A DNA stretch of 8,001 bases from Planctomycetota bacterium (GTDB lineage Bacteria > Planctomycetota > UBA1135 > GCA-002686595). Location: contig WTJQ01000068.1 in assembly GCA_011524785.1 (NCBI GenBank), positions 1-8,001 on the forward strand, read 5' to 3'. Position numbers and translations under genes: made by a program. The notes under the pieces are model-generated. The model did no database searches. It was not told the DNA's origin and worked only from the letters and a program-made list of their open reading frames with translations. Shown here piece after piece: positions 1 through 8,001 of this stretch (positions are counted from its first letter, which is position 1; every line of letters starts with the position of its first letter).

Positions 1-372
1 GAGCCCGACGACCACGAGGACGGAGCCCTCGTCCGTCCCCGCCCTGGTGGCGAGCAGCAGGCTCGCGAGCAGGCAGATGGCCCCGAGCCCAAGGGCCGCC
101 GGAACACTGACCGCGCCCGACGCGATCGGGCGCAGACGCTTCTCGGGGTGCCTGCGGTCCGACTCACGGTCCATCACGTCGTTCAGGACGTAGATGGAGC
201 TGGCCGCGAGGCAGAAGGCCGCCGCCGCGTACAGCACGCGGAACAGCTCCGCCGTGCGCTCCATGGGGTCCCCGCCCATCTCGGGCAGGGCGAACAGGAA
301 GGCCGCGCCGACGAAGACGTTCTTGATCCACTGATGTGGCCGCAGGGCCACGAGGAGCGGAGGCAGGGACAT
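1..372 (-). CDS. UbiA-family prenyltransferase, decaprenyl-phosphate phosphoribosyltransferase-like (3' part cut by window edge)
   Basis: Reading the minus strand from an ATG at 372 gives 124 open codons running off the window at base 1, so only the N-terminal part is seen. The protein begins MSLPPLLVALRPHQWIKN. Residues 61-83 carry the UbiA signature: N64 D65, D68 and D72 form the NDxxDxxxD magnesium/diphosphate site, followed by K78 R79 and R81-P82-I-A-x-G. Hydrophobic stretches at about 18-30, 47-62 and 93-108 fit membrane helices. Within the UbiA family, the RPxQWxKN start and the form of the motif most resemble DPPR synthase, which moves phosphoribose from PRPP to a polyprenyl phosphate in the inner membrane, giving a D-arabinose donor precursor. 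That sub-assignment is inference; another UbiA enzyme is possible. The start lies 19 bases after the pseudopilin stop, with no clear Shine-Dalgarno, so the two genes may be co-transcribed and perhaps translationally coupled. Confidence 0.85.
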   Translation of the reverse strand, partial: MSLPPLLVALRPHQWIKNVFVGAAFLFALPEMGGDPMERTAELFRVLYAAAAFCLAASSIYVLNDVMDRESDRRHPEKRLRPIASGAVSVPAALGLGAICLLASLLLATRAGTDEGSVLVVVGL

Positions 373-391
373 GGCGCGGCGGGCGGCGCCG

Positions 392-1057
392 TCAGTCGAG
401 GGTCAGGACCCGCAGCTGCTCGATGCGCGCGTCGGGGCCGACGCGGAGGAACTCGTCCTCGGGATCGGCGTTCCCGTTCTCGCGCTCCTCGAACACGTCG
501 AAGCTGCGGACCGCGCCGTCCCCGAAGAGGGCGTTGGTCATCAGCTTGTGGTTGCCCTCGGGGTCGTTGTCGTCGGCCACGAGGACCTCCTTACCGGAGG
601 CGGGGTACTTCCGGAGCGGGTACTGCTTGATGTCCCGGCCGGCGTAGGCCGACCACGAGCCGTCGACCCGGGACAGGTCGGTGTACCAGTCCCCCATCGC
701 GATGCCGTCCATGGACGGCGTCAGGAACGAGCTCTCGACCGAGGGGCAGGACAGGGTCTTGGTGCTGGTCTCGGTGTCCTCCCAGATCCCGCCGGCCACC
801 AGCGAGGCGAAGAAGCCGACCCCGCCCTGCTTGGGCCAGCGCTTCTTCTGGCTGTGGTACATCATCAGGCCCTGGTGGATCTTGCCCAGGTTCGCGGTGC
901 AGGCGGTCACCTGGGCCTGCTCGAAGGCCGCGTTGACCCGCGGCAGGAGCGCGACGGCCAGGATCATGATGATGGCCATCACCGCGATCAGCTCGATCAG
1001 GGTGAAGCCGGCGCGGCGGAGGGAGGCGGTCACGGGGCGCATGGCGGAGTGGGGCAC
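392..1057 (-). CDS. Type IV pilin-like / pseudopilin protein with N-terminal methylation site and H-X9-DG motif
   Basis: The 221-residue reading starts at GTG (1057). An in-frame ATG at 1042 gives 216 residues with a shorter basic leader and is equally plausible, as neither has a good Shine-Dalgarno. G17-F18-T-L-I-E22-L is a class III prepilin cleavage/methylation site: prepilin peptidase would cut after G17, and E22 is the usual Glu at mature position 5. A hydrophobic helix follows to about residue 37. The globular part has two cysteines (C53, C104) that could form a disulfide. H170 is followed by exactly nine residues and then D180-G181, matching the H-X9-DG prepilin-processing-associated motif that is abundant in Planctomycetota and Verrucomicrobiota-type bacteria. 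About 40 acidic residues follow this motif. The mature protein should sit in the inner membrane with its globular part outside. No pilus or type II secretion genes are adjacent, so its partner machine and function are unknown. It lies downstream of metK and just upstream of the UbiA gene. Confidence 0.88.
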   Translation of the reverse strand: MPHSAMRPVTASLRRAGFTLIELIAVMAIIMILAVALLPRVNAAFEQAQVTACTANLGKIHQGLMMYHSQKKRWPKQGGVGFFASLVAGGIWEDTETSTKTLSCPSVESSFLTPSMDGIAMGDWYTDLSRVDGSWSAYAGRDIKQYPLRKYPASGKEVLVADDNDPEGNHKLMTNALFGDGAVRSFDVFEERENGNADPEDEFLRVGPDARIEQLRVLTLD

Positions 1058-1120
1058 GGAGGCCTGTGCAGAGGGTATCCCCGGCGCGGGGCCAGGTCAC
1101 CCATCCCTCCGTGAACGCGA

Positions 1121-1155
1121 CGAGCGCCGCCCCGGCGAACCGAGGGCGGCGCTCG
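1121..1155 (-). terminator. Perfect 12-bp inverted repeat downstream of metK, probable transcription terminator
   Basis: Bases 1121-1132 (CGAGCGCCGCCC) are the exact reverse complement of 1144-1155 (GGGCGGCGCTCG), with an 11-base spacer. The hairpin lies 24 bases after the metK stop. There is no T-run on either side, so it is not a canonical intrinsic terminator. In very GC-rich genomes, long GC hairpins without U-tracts often mark transcript ends, so a metK terminator or RNA 3'-end protector is the best reading. A second small hairpin (CCCCG/CGGGG, 1079-1091) lies further on, toward the pseudopilin start. Confidence 0.55.
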
Positions 1156-1179
1156 CGCGCTGGGCCGAGACCCCGGGGC

Positions 1180-2361
1180 TCAGGCCCCGGCGGCCGCCTT
1201 CAGGGCGTCGACCTTGTCGGTGCGCTCCCAGGTGAACTCGTCGCGCCCGAAGTGGCCGTGGTAGGCCGTGTGCGCGAAGACGGGCGCCTTGAGGCCGAGG
1301 GCGCCGATGATGCCTGCCGGGGTGAGGTCGAAGACCTCGTCGATGGCCTTCTCGATGGCCGCGTCATCGACCTTGTTGGTGCCGAAGGTGTCGACGCGGA
1401 CCGAGAGGGGCTTGGCGACGCCGATGGCGTAGGAGAGCTGGACCTCGCAGCGCGAGGCGAGGCCGGCGGCCACGACGTTCTTGGCGACCCAGCGCGAGGC
1501 GTAGGCAGCGGAGCGGTCCACCTTGGACGGGTCCTTGCCGGAGAAGGCCCCGCCGCCGTGACGGCCCATGCCGCCGTAGGTGTCGACGATGATCTTGCGC
1601 CCGGTGAGGCCGCAGTCCCCGTGGGGACCGCCGAGCACGAACTTGCCCGTCGGGTTGACGTGGTAGATCGTGTCCCCGTCGATCATGTCGGCGGGGAGGG
1701 TGGCCTTGATGACCTTCTCGATGACCTCGTTGCGGATCTCCTCGAGGACGTCACGCTCCTCGGACTTGCCGTTGACCTCGGGATCGTGCTGGGTCGAGAT
1801 GACGACGGTGTGGACGCGCACGGGCTTGTCCCCCTCGTACTCGACCGTGATCTGGCTCTTGGAGTCGGGGCGCAGCCAGGGCAGCGTCCCGTTCTCGCGC
1901 AGCTCCGCCATCTTCTCCACCAGCCGGTGCGAGTAGTGGATGGGGAACGGCATGAGCACGTCCGTCTCGTCGCAGGCGTAGCCGAACATGAGGCCCTGGT
2001 CGCCGGCGCCCTGCTCGGCGTGCAGGCCCTCACCCTCGGAGACGCCCTGGCTGATGTCCGGGGACTGCTTGTCCAGGGTCACCATGACGGCGCAGGTGTC
2101 GGCGTTGATCCCGAACGCGTCGCTCGTGTAGCCGATCCGGCGGATCGTGTCGCGCGCGACCTCCTGGTAGTTGATCACGGCCTTGGTCGTGATCTCGCCG
2201 GCCACGACGCAGAGGCCGGTGGTGACCATCGTCTCGCAGGCGACGCGGCTGTTGGGGTCCTGCTCCAGCAGGGCGTCCAGGATGGCGTCGGAGACCTGGT
2301 CGGCCACCTTGTCGGGGTGGCCCATGGAGACGGACTCGGAGGTGAAGAGGGTGCGGGACAT
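1180..2361 (-). CDS. metK: S-adenosylmethionine synthetase (methionine adenosyltransferase)
   Basis: MetK joins L-methionine and ATP to make S-adenosylmethionine, releasing phosphate and diphosphate. It is a cytosolic enzyme needing Mg2+ and K+. The 393 residues match the usual bacterial length. Visible hallmarks are the N-terminal G14-H15-P16-D17-K18 with catalytic His and metal-binding Asp, signature 1 [12 protein letters not shown] at 118-129, and the glycine-rich signature 2 GGGAFSGKD at 269-277. R267-H268 lies just before signature 2, and D260 in the IIVDTYGG strand leads into it. No key residue seems missing. The ATG at 2361 is supported by the [18 protein letters not shown] start; a weak AGGA (2370-2373) sits 8 bases upstream. 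The gene stands alone between a 212-base structured spacer and a GC hairpin, so it is probably a separate unit. The absence of adjacent methionine-cycle genes (ahcY, metF, metH) is ordinary. Confidence 0.98.
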   Translation of the reverse strand: MSRTLFTSESVSMGHPDKVADQVSDAILDALLEQDPNSRVACETMVTTGLCVVAGEITTKAVINYQEVARDTIRRIGYTSDAFGINADTCAVMVTLDKQSPDISQGVSEGEGLHAEQGAGDQGLMFGYACDETDVLMPFPIHYSHRLVEKMAELRENGTLPWLRPDSKSQITVEYEGDKPVRVHTVVISTQHDPEVNGKSEERDVLEEIRNEVIEKVIKATLPADMIDGDTIYHVNPTGKFVLGGPHGDCGLTGRKIIVDTYGGMGRHGGGAFSGKDPSKVDRSAAYASRWVAKNVVAAGLASRCEVQLSYAIGVAKPLSVRVDTFGTNKVDDAAIEKAIDEVFDLTPAGIIGALGLKAPVFAHTAYHGHFGRDEFTWERTDKVDALKAAAGA

Positions 2362-2369
2362 GCGGGAGG

Positions 2370-2373
2370 TCCT
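2370..2373 (-). promoter_or_regulatory. Weak ribosome binding site of metK
   Basis: On the minus strand an AGGA lies 8 bases before the metK ATG. The surroundings are pyrimidine-rich (CCTCCCC before it and CCTCCCGC after it), with no GGAGG. The site is weak for a housekeeping enzyme, so local RNA structure may matter for initiation. Confidence 0.4.
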
Positions 2374-2416
2374 GGGGAGGCCGGGCTTGGACCCAGCGAG
2401 ATCTGGTGCGGAGGAG

Positions 2417-2433
2417 GTCCGGAGGAGCCGGAC
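2417..2433 (-). other. Stem-loop in the metK leader (proximal hairpin)
   Basis: GTCCGG (2417-2422) and CCGGAC (2428-2433) form a perfect 6-bp stem with a 5-base loop, about 55 bases upstream of the metK start. On the RNA strand the hairpin is followed by a CCTCCTCC pyrimidine stretch. No T-run follows, so an intrinsic terminator is unlikely. It could be a leader structure or a chance GC hairpin. Confidence 0.4.
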
Positions 2434-2443
2434 GAGGGGCCCT

Positions 2444-2464
2444 GGGAGCGCTGCAGGCGCACCC
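2444..2464 (-). other. Stem-loop in the metK leader (distal hairpin)
   Basis: GGGAGCGC (2444-2451) faces GCGCACCC (2457-2464) across a 5-base TGCAG loop. This gives four GC pairs, one U-U mismatch in the RNA, and three more GC pairs. It lies 10 bases from the proximal hairpin, so the two form a tandem pair between the AT-richer dyad and the metK start codon. Its role is unknown; attenuation or riboswitch-type control is inference only. Confidence 0.4.
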
Positions 2465-2480
2465 CGGACTGACGTTTCGA

Positions 2481-2502
2481 CGTATCACGATACACCGATA
2501 CG
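2481..2502 (-). promoter_or_regulatory. GTATC/GATAC dyad upstream of metK, candidate operator
   Basis: The plus strand reads CGTATC (2481-2486), AC, GATAC (2489-2493), ACC, GATACG (2497-2502). GTATC-AC-GATAC is a 12-base dyad. The outer CGTATC/GATACG arms also pair, so three half-sites overlap. An ACGT-TTCG-ACGT inverted repeat (2472-2483) overlaps its edge. This is the most AT-rich patch of the spacer and lies about 120 bases before the metK ATG, where an operator or promoter is expected. A dimeric helix-turn-helix repressor is a reasonable guess; ArsR-type methionine-cycle regulators are one class. I cannot match it to a known consensus from memory, and I see no convincing -35/-10 pair around it. 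Confidence 0.4.
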
Positions 2503-2545
2503 AGCGTGGGCACCACCGCTGGGAGGGGTTGGGGCCGGGTTCCGA

Positions 2546-2568
2546 GGGGAGATCCCCTGCGGAGCAGG
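2546..2568 (-). other. Two overlapping small hairpins just after waaA, possible waaA transcript end
   Basis: CCTGC-GGA-GCAGG (2556-2568) is a perfect 5-bp stem 5 bases after the waaA stop. GGGG-AGAT-CCCC (2546-2557) is a 4-bp stem sharing bases 2556-2557, so the two cannot form together. There is no T-run. They may mark the 3' end of the secA-waaA transcript, but both stems are short for such GC-rich DNA. Confidence 0.25.
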
Positions 2569-2573
2569 CTCAC

Positions 2574-3932
2574 TCAGGGCCGCCTGAGGAGGCCGTGGCG
2601 GTAGAGGGCCCCCACGGTGCGCTCCGTGGCCCCCCGCTGCCCCTCGACGGCGCCGCGGCCGGCGGTCCCCATGGCCTCCATGCGCTGCGGGTCCCCGAGC
2701 AGCTCCCGGGTCACCGCCTCGAGCTGGGCCGCGTCGCGGACCACCTGACTCGCCCCGGCCTGCTCCAGCAGCGCCGCCTCCTGGCGGAAGTTGGCCACGT
2801 CCGGCCCGTGGAGGACGGCCAGGCCCCGCGCGGCCGGCTCGAGCACGTTCTGGCCGCCGTGGTCGATGAGCGTCCCCCCCACGAACGCGAGGGTCGCGAG
2901 CGAGTAGAGCCGCTCGAGCTCGCCGATCGTGTCGACCACCGTCGGCCGATTGGGGTCCAGGGCCTCCCCGCTCCGGAGGTCCGTGAGCAGCTGGGGCTCG
3001 AGACCCTCGGCCCGCAGGGCGGCGACCACCTCGGGCACGCGAGGAGGGTGCCGGGGCACGAGCACGATGCGCGCGCCCGGCGCCGCTGCCCGGAAGGCGC
3101 CCGCCACGAGCACCTCCTCCGGGCCGTGGGTGCTCCCTGCGACCAGGACGGGCCGAGCCCCGTCGAGCCCCAGCTCCTGGGCCAGGGCGCGCGTCCGCGC
3201 ATCGGGCTCCCGCGCCGCCGCGTCGAGCCCGTCGACCTTCACGTTCCCCGTGATCTCGATCCTGCCCTCGGGCGCCCCCAGGGCACGGAAGCGCTCGGCG
3301 TAGGTCTCCGTCTGCGCGGCGAACAGGCGCACGGCGGAGAACTGGGTCAGGGTCGGACCGAAGCGCCGGTAGTTGGCGAAGCTCGCCGGGGTGATGCGCC
3401 CGCTCACGATGGCGGTCGGGATGCCCCGCCGCCCTGCGCTGCGGACGAACAGCGGCCAGATCTCCAGCTCGAGCAGGACGATCGCGGTCGGCTGGAGGCA
3501 GCGCAGGAAGCGCGCCACCACCGGGCGGAAGTCGAGAGGGAAGCGGACCACGGTGAGGTCCGGATAGAGCTCACGCGCGACCAGGAGCCCCGAGTCGGTC
3601 GAGGCGCTGACCACCACGTCGTGGTGCGGACGGAGCGCAGCAACGAGGGACTGGCTCGCCTTGACCTCGCCGACCGAGACCCCGTGGATGAGCACGCGTC
3701 CCCCTGGCGGAGGTGGGCTGAGCCTGGGCAGCCTCAGGCAGAGGCGCTCCGTCACCATGCGCCGGAAGCTGCGCGAGCCCGCGGACCGCCAGAGCCACCA
3801 GGGCGAGCCGAGGGCGATCAGCGTGAACCAGGCGAGGTCGTAGGCGCCCCGCAGCACCATCAGCCCCAAGGCCCGCACGGGCCCCCGCTGCCGTCTCTCG
3901 GGGTCGGCCCCTCCGGGCGATGCCGCGACCAT
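2574..3932 (-). CDS. waaA: 3-deoxy-D-manno-octulosonic acid (Kdo) transferase
   Basis: WaaA transfers Kdo from CMP-Kdo to the lipid A precursor at the cytoplasmic face of the inner membrane, the first step of LPS inner-core synthesis. The 452 residues show a membrane-anchor helix at about 28-49, then the N-terminal GT-B domain with HGVSVGEVKAS (83-93), where E89 is the expected catalytic Glu. Next come LELEIWP (154-160), SGRI (177-180), GNVKVD (229-234), GSTHGPEE (266-273) and PRH (293-295). The CMP-Kdo-binding motif HGGQN (358-362) with E365-P366 closes the C-terminal domain. The ATG at 3932 lies only 9 bases after the secA stop, suggesting one operon, but it has no Shine-Dalgarno. The internal ATG at 3860 (residue 25, MVLRGAYDLAWF) has an upstream TTGGGG and gives a more usual length, so the first 24 residues may be untranslated. 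One or several Kdo additions cannot be judged from sequence. Confidence 0.95.
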   Translation of the reverse strand: MVAASPGGADPERRQRGPVRALGLMVLRGAYDLAWFTLIALGSPWWLWRSAGSRSFRRMVTERLCLRLPRLSPPPPGGRVLIHGVSVGEVKASQSLVAALRPHHDVVVSASTDSGLLVARELYPDLTVVRFPLDFRPVVARFLRCLQPTAIVLLELEIWPLFVRSAGRRGIPTAIVSGRITPASFANYRRFGPTLTQFSAVRLFAAQTETYAERFRALGAPEGRIEITGNVKVDGLDAAAREPDARTRALAQELGLDGARPVLVAGSTHGPEEVLVAGAFRAAAPGARIVLVPRHPPRVPEVVAALRAEGLEPQLLTDLRSGEALDPNRPTVVDTIGELERLYSLATLAFVGGTLIDHGGQNVLEPAARGLAVLHGPDVANFRQEAALLEQAGASQVVRDAAQLEAVTRELLGDPQRMEAMGTAGRGAVEGQRGATERTVGALYRHGLLRRP

Positions 3933-3941
3933 GGAGCCGGC

Positions 3942-7019
<3,078 letters not shown>

Positions 7020-7027
7020 GCTGCTGA

Positions 7028-7034
7028 TCCCCCC
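7028..7034 (-). promoter_or_regulatory. Ribosome binding site of secA
   Basis: GGGGGGA on the minus strand sits 8 bases before the secA ATG. It is a G-rich variant of the Shine-Dalgarno with good spacing. It fixes the MDWEKITDRFG start, which is also the usual SecA N-terminus. Confidence 0.5.
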
Positions 7035-7078
7035 GGCGCAGGGAGGGCGGAGGGCCCTCGTGAGCGCGGCGGGCGACC

Positions 7079-7108
7079 ATTGAACCGCCCTGGGACGGCC
7101 TCTGCCAA
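7079..7108 (-). promoter_or_regulatory. Candidate sigma70-type promoter for secA-waaA
   Basis: On the minus strand TTGGCA (7108-7103, five of six matches to TTGACA) is followed after 18 bases by TTCAAT (7084-7079, four of six to TATAAT). It lies in the 120-base gap between the receiver-protein stop and secA, giving a leader of roughly 50 bases. It is the only AT-richer patch in the gap. A 10-base palindrome GAGGGCCCTC (7050-7059) sits in the predicted leader. The call rests on consensus similarity only; planctomycete promoters are poorly defined. Confidence 0.35.
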
Positions 7109-7139
7109 GGGTCCCCAGGTGGAAGCGCAGGGCCCCGGG

Positions 7140-7970
7140 TCAGGCCGCTCCAGGCGCGGGGAGCAGCTTGTCGAGCATCCCGAAGAGCAGCTCCCGGGGG
7201 TAGGGCTTCTTCAGCAGAGCGTTGCAGCGCTGGAGCATGCCGAGGTCGATGTCGGTGGCGGTGGCCAGGAGGACCTTCAGGTCCGCGGTGCGACCATCCG
7301 CCCGCAGGCGCTCGAGGACCTCCCACCCGTCCAGCTCGGGCATGGCGTAGTCCAGCACGATCAGGTCCGGGAGCGGGTCCTGTGCCAAGCGGTCCAGGAC
7401 CGCCCGGCCGTCGTGGGCCAGCTCGACCACGTAGCCGCGCGCGCCGAGGAGGGCCCCGAGCCCGCGCGCCACGGCCTCCTCGTCGTCCACCACCAGGATC
7501 CGATGCCCCGCCCCGGGCGCCTGCTCGACCTGGGCGATGCGCGCGCTGAGCTGCTCGAGGTCGTCGTAGGTCGGGAGCCCGTCCTCGGCCCAGGCCGCCT
7601 CGATGCGCTCCTTGAGCTCACGATTGCCCTCGCGCACCTCGCACCAGGCCTCGTAGTCGGGCATGGCGGGGTCGACCCGCAGGTCGTCGTGGGTGTCGAC
7701 CGAGAAGAAGTACTCGTCGCGCACGAGGTACTCCTGCACGACGAGCTTCATGAACGGGTAGCGCCAGTTGCCCAGGCGCAGGGTGAAGCGCTCGCAGGCG
7801 ACCTCCTCGTCCTCACGCGGCCGCTCGAAGTGGCGCGCCACCTCGGCCAGGGTCTCTGCGGCGCGGAGCGGTGCCAGATCGAGGGGCGGCTTCCCCTCCG
7901 GCCAGGCCTGCTCCAGGTACAGGTCGACGGCGCGCCGAACGTGGGCGGGGGTCAGCTTCTCGATGCGCAT
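7140..7970 (-). CDS. Response-regulator receiver protein with an unrecognised N-terminal domain
   Basis: The 276 residues fall into two parts. Residues 156-270 are a CheY-like receiver: RILVVDD (157-163) gives the acidic pair D162/D163, D207 in LIVLDYAMPELDG is the phospho-acceptor, T237 is the switch Thr, and K255 in the LLKKPY strand is the conserved Lys. All functional residues are present, so it should accept phosphate from a histidine kinase. Residues 1-150 match no family I recognise. They are charged, mostly helical in appearance, and include YPFMKLVVQEYL (71-82) and EYFFSVDTHDD (86-96), then a helix-like region to about 148 serving as linker. No DNA-binding or enzymatic output domain follows the receiver. 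No kinase is visible nearby; the window ends 31 bases upstream. The ATG at 7970 has GGGGA 6 bases upstream. Any link with secA is positional only, since a promoter may separate them. Confidence 0.9.
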   Translation of the reverse strand: MRIEKLTPAHVRRAVDLYLEQAWPEGKPPLDLAPLRAAETLAEVARHFERPREDEEVACERFTLRLGNWRYPFMKLVVQEYLVRDEYFFSVDTHDDLRVDPAMPDYEAWCEVREGNRELKERIEAAWAEDGLPTYDDLEQLSARIAQVEQAPGAGHRILVVDDEEAVARGLGALLGARGYVVELAHDGRAVLDRLAQDPLPDLIVLDYAMPELDGWEVLERLRADGRTADLKVLLATATDIDLGMLQRCNALLKKPYPRELLFGMLDKLLPAPGAA

Positions 7971-7976
7971 CGCCTG

Positions 7977-7981
7977 TCCCC
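7977..7981 (-). promoter_or_regulatory. Ribosome binding site of the receiver-domain gene
   Basis: GGGGA on the minus strand lies 6 bases before the ATG at 7970, a well-spaced purine-rich Shine-Dalgarno that supports this start. The remaining bases to the window edge show no further gene. Confidence 0.45.
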
Positions 7982-8001
7982 GCCCGGCCTCAAACCCGCC
8001 C

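Noticed and set aside
371..1114. Plus-strand open frame of 247 codons opposite the pseudopilin
   Set aside because: The opposite strand carries the GFTLIEL and H-X9-DG motifs; this frame shows only GC-driven composition.
1043..1120. Possible promoter for the pseudopilin (GTGACC, 17-base spacer, TACCCT)
   Set aside because: Only four of six and three of six consensus matches in GC-rich DNA, too weak to annotate.
2434..2470. SAH-riboswitch-like GAGCGCTGCAGG string on the plus strand
   Set aside because: It points away from metK, toward the 3' end of waaA, with no methionine-cycle gene downstream, and the conserved core is not complete.
1066..2472. Long plus-strand open frame (468 codons) opposite metK
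   Set aside because: It is the antisense shadow of a clear metK gene in high-GC DNA; the translation is low-complexity Val/Asp/Gly/Leu-rich with no recognisable domain.

Overview
This is a very GC-rich (visibly well above 60%) bacterial chromosomal window. All six supportable genes lie on the minus strand, so the natural reading order is from high to low coordinates. The lineage is inferred, not proven. A Kdo transferase (waaA) implies a Gram-negative envelope with lipopolysaccharide. The prepilin-like protein carries both a GFTLIEL methylation site and an exact H-X9-DG motif, a combination typical of Planctomycetota and neighbouring PVC phyla. A GC-rich planctomycete or relative is the best guess.

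Layout in transcription order: (1) 7970-7140, a 276-residue protein with an unrecognised N-terminal domain and a C-terminal response-regulator receiver domain. (2) A 120-base gap with a plausible sigma70-type promoter. (3) 7019-3942, secA, the Sec translocase ATPase, with a long Ala/Pro/Gly-rich linker before a SEC-C zinc motif. (4) Nine bases later, 3932-2574, waaA (Kdo transferase), probably co-transcribed with secA. (5) A 212-base spacer holding an AT-richer GTATC/GATAC dyad and at least two stable hairpins, which looks like the control region or leader of the next gene. (6) 2361-1180, metK (S-adenosylmethionine synthetase), followed by a perfect 12-bp inverted repeat that probably ends the transcript. 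(7) 1057-392, a type IV pilin-like/pseudopilin H-X9-DG protein. (8) 372 to the window edge, the first 124 residues of a UbiA-family prenyltransferase resembling decaprenyl-phosphate phosphoribosyltransferase.

Most genes are housekeeping: export (secA), outer-membrane lipid A glycosylation (waaA), methyl-donor synthesis (metK) and envelope polyprenyl chemistry (UbiA-like). SecA, WaaA, the prepilin and the UbiA protein share an envelope theme; metK and the response regulator do not obviously belong to it. I see no mobile element, CRISPR array, tRNA, rRNA or defence island, and no clear evidence for a new multi-gene system. The least explained items are the N-terminal domain of the receiver protein, the structured region upstream of metK, and the low-complexity C-terminal extension of SecA.
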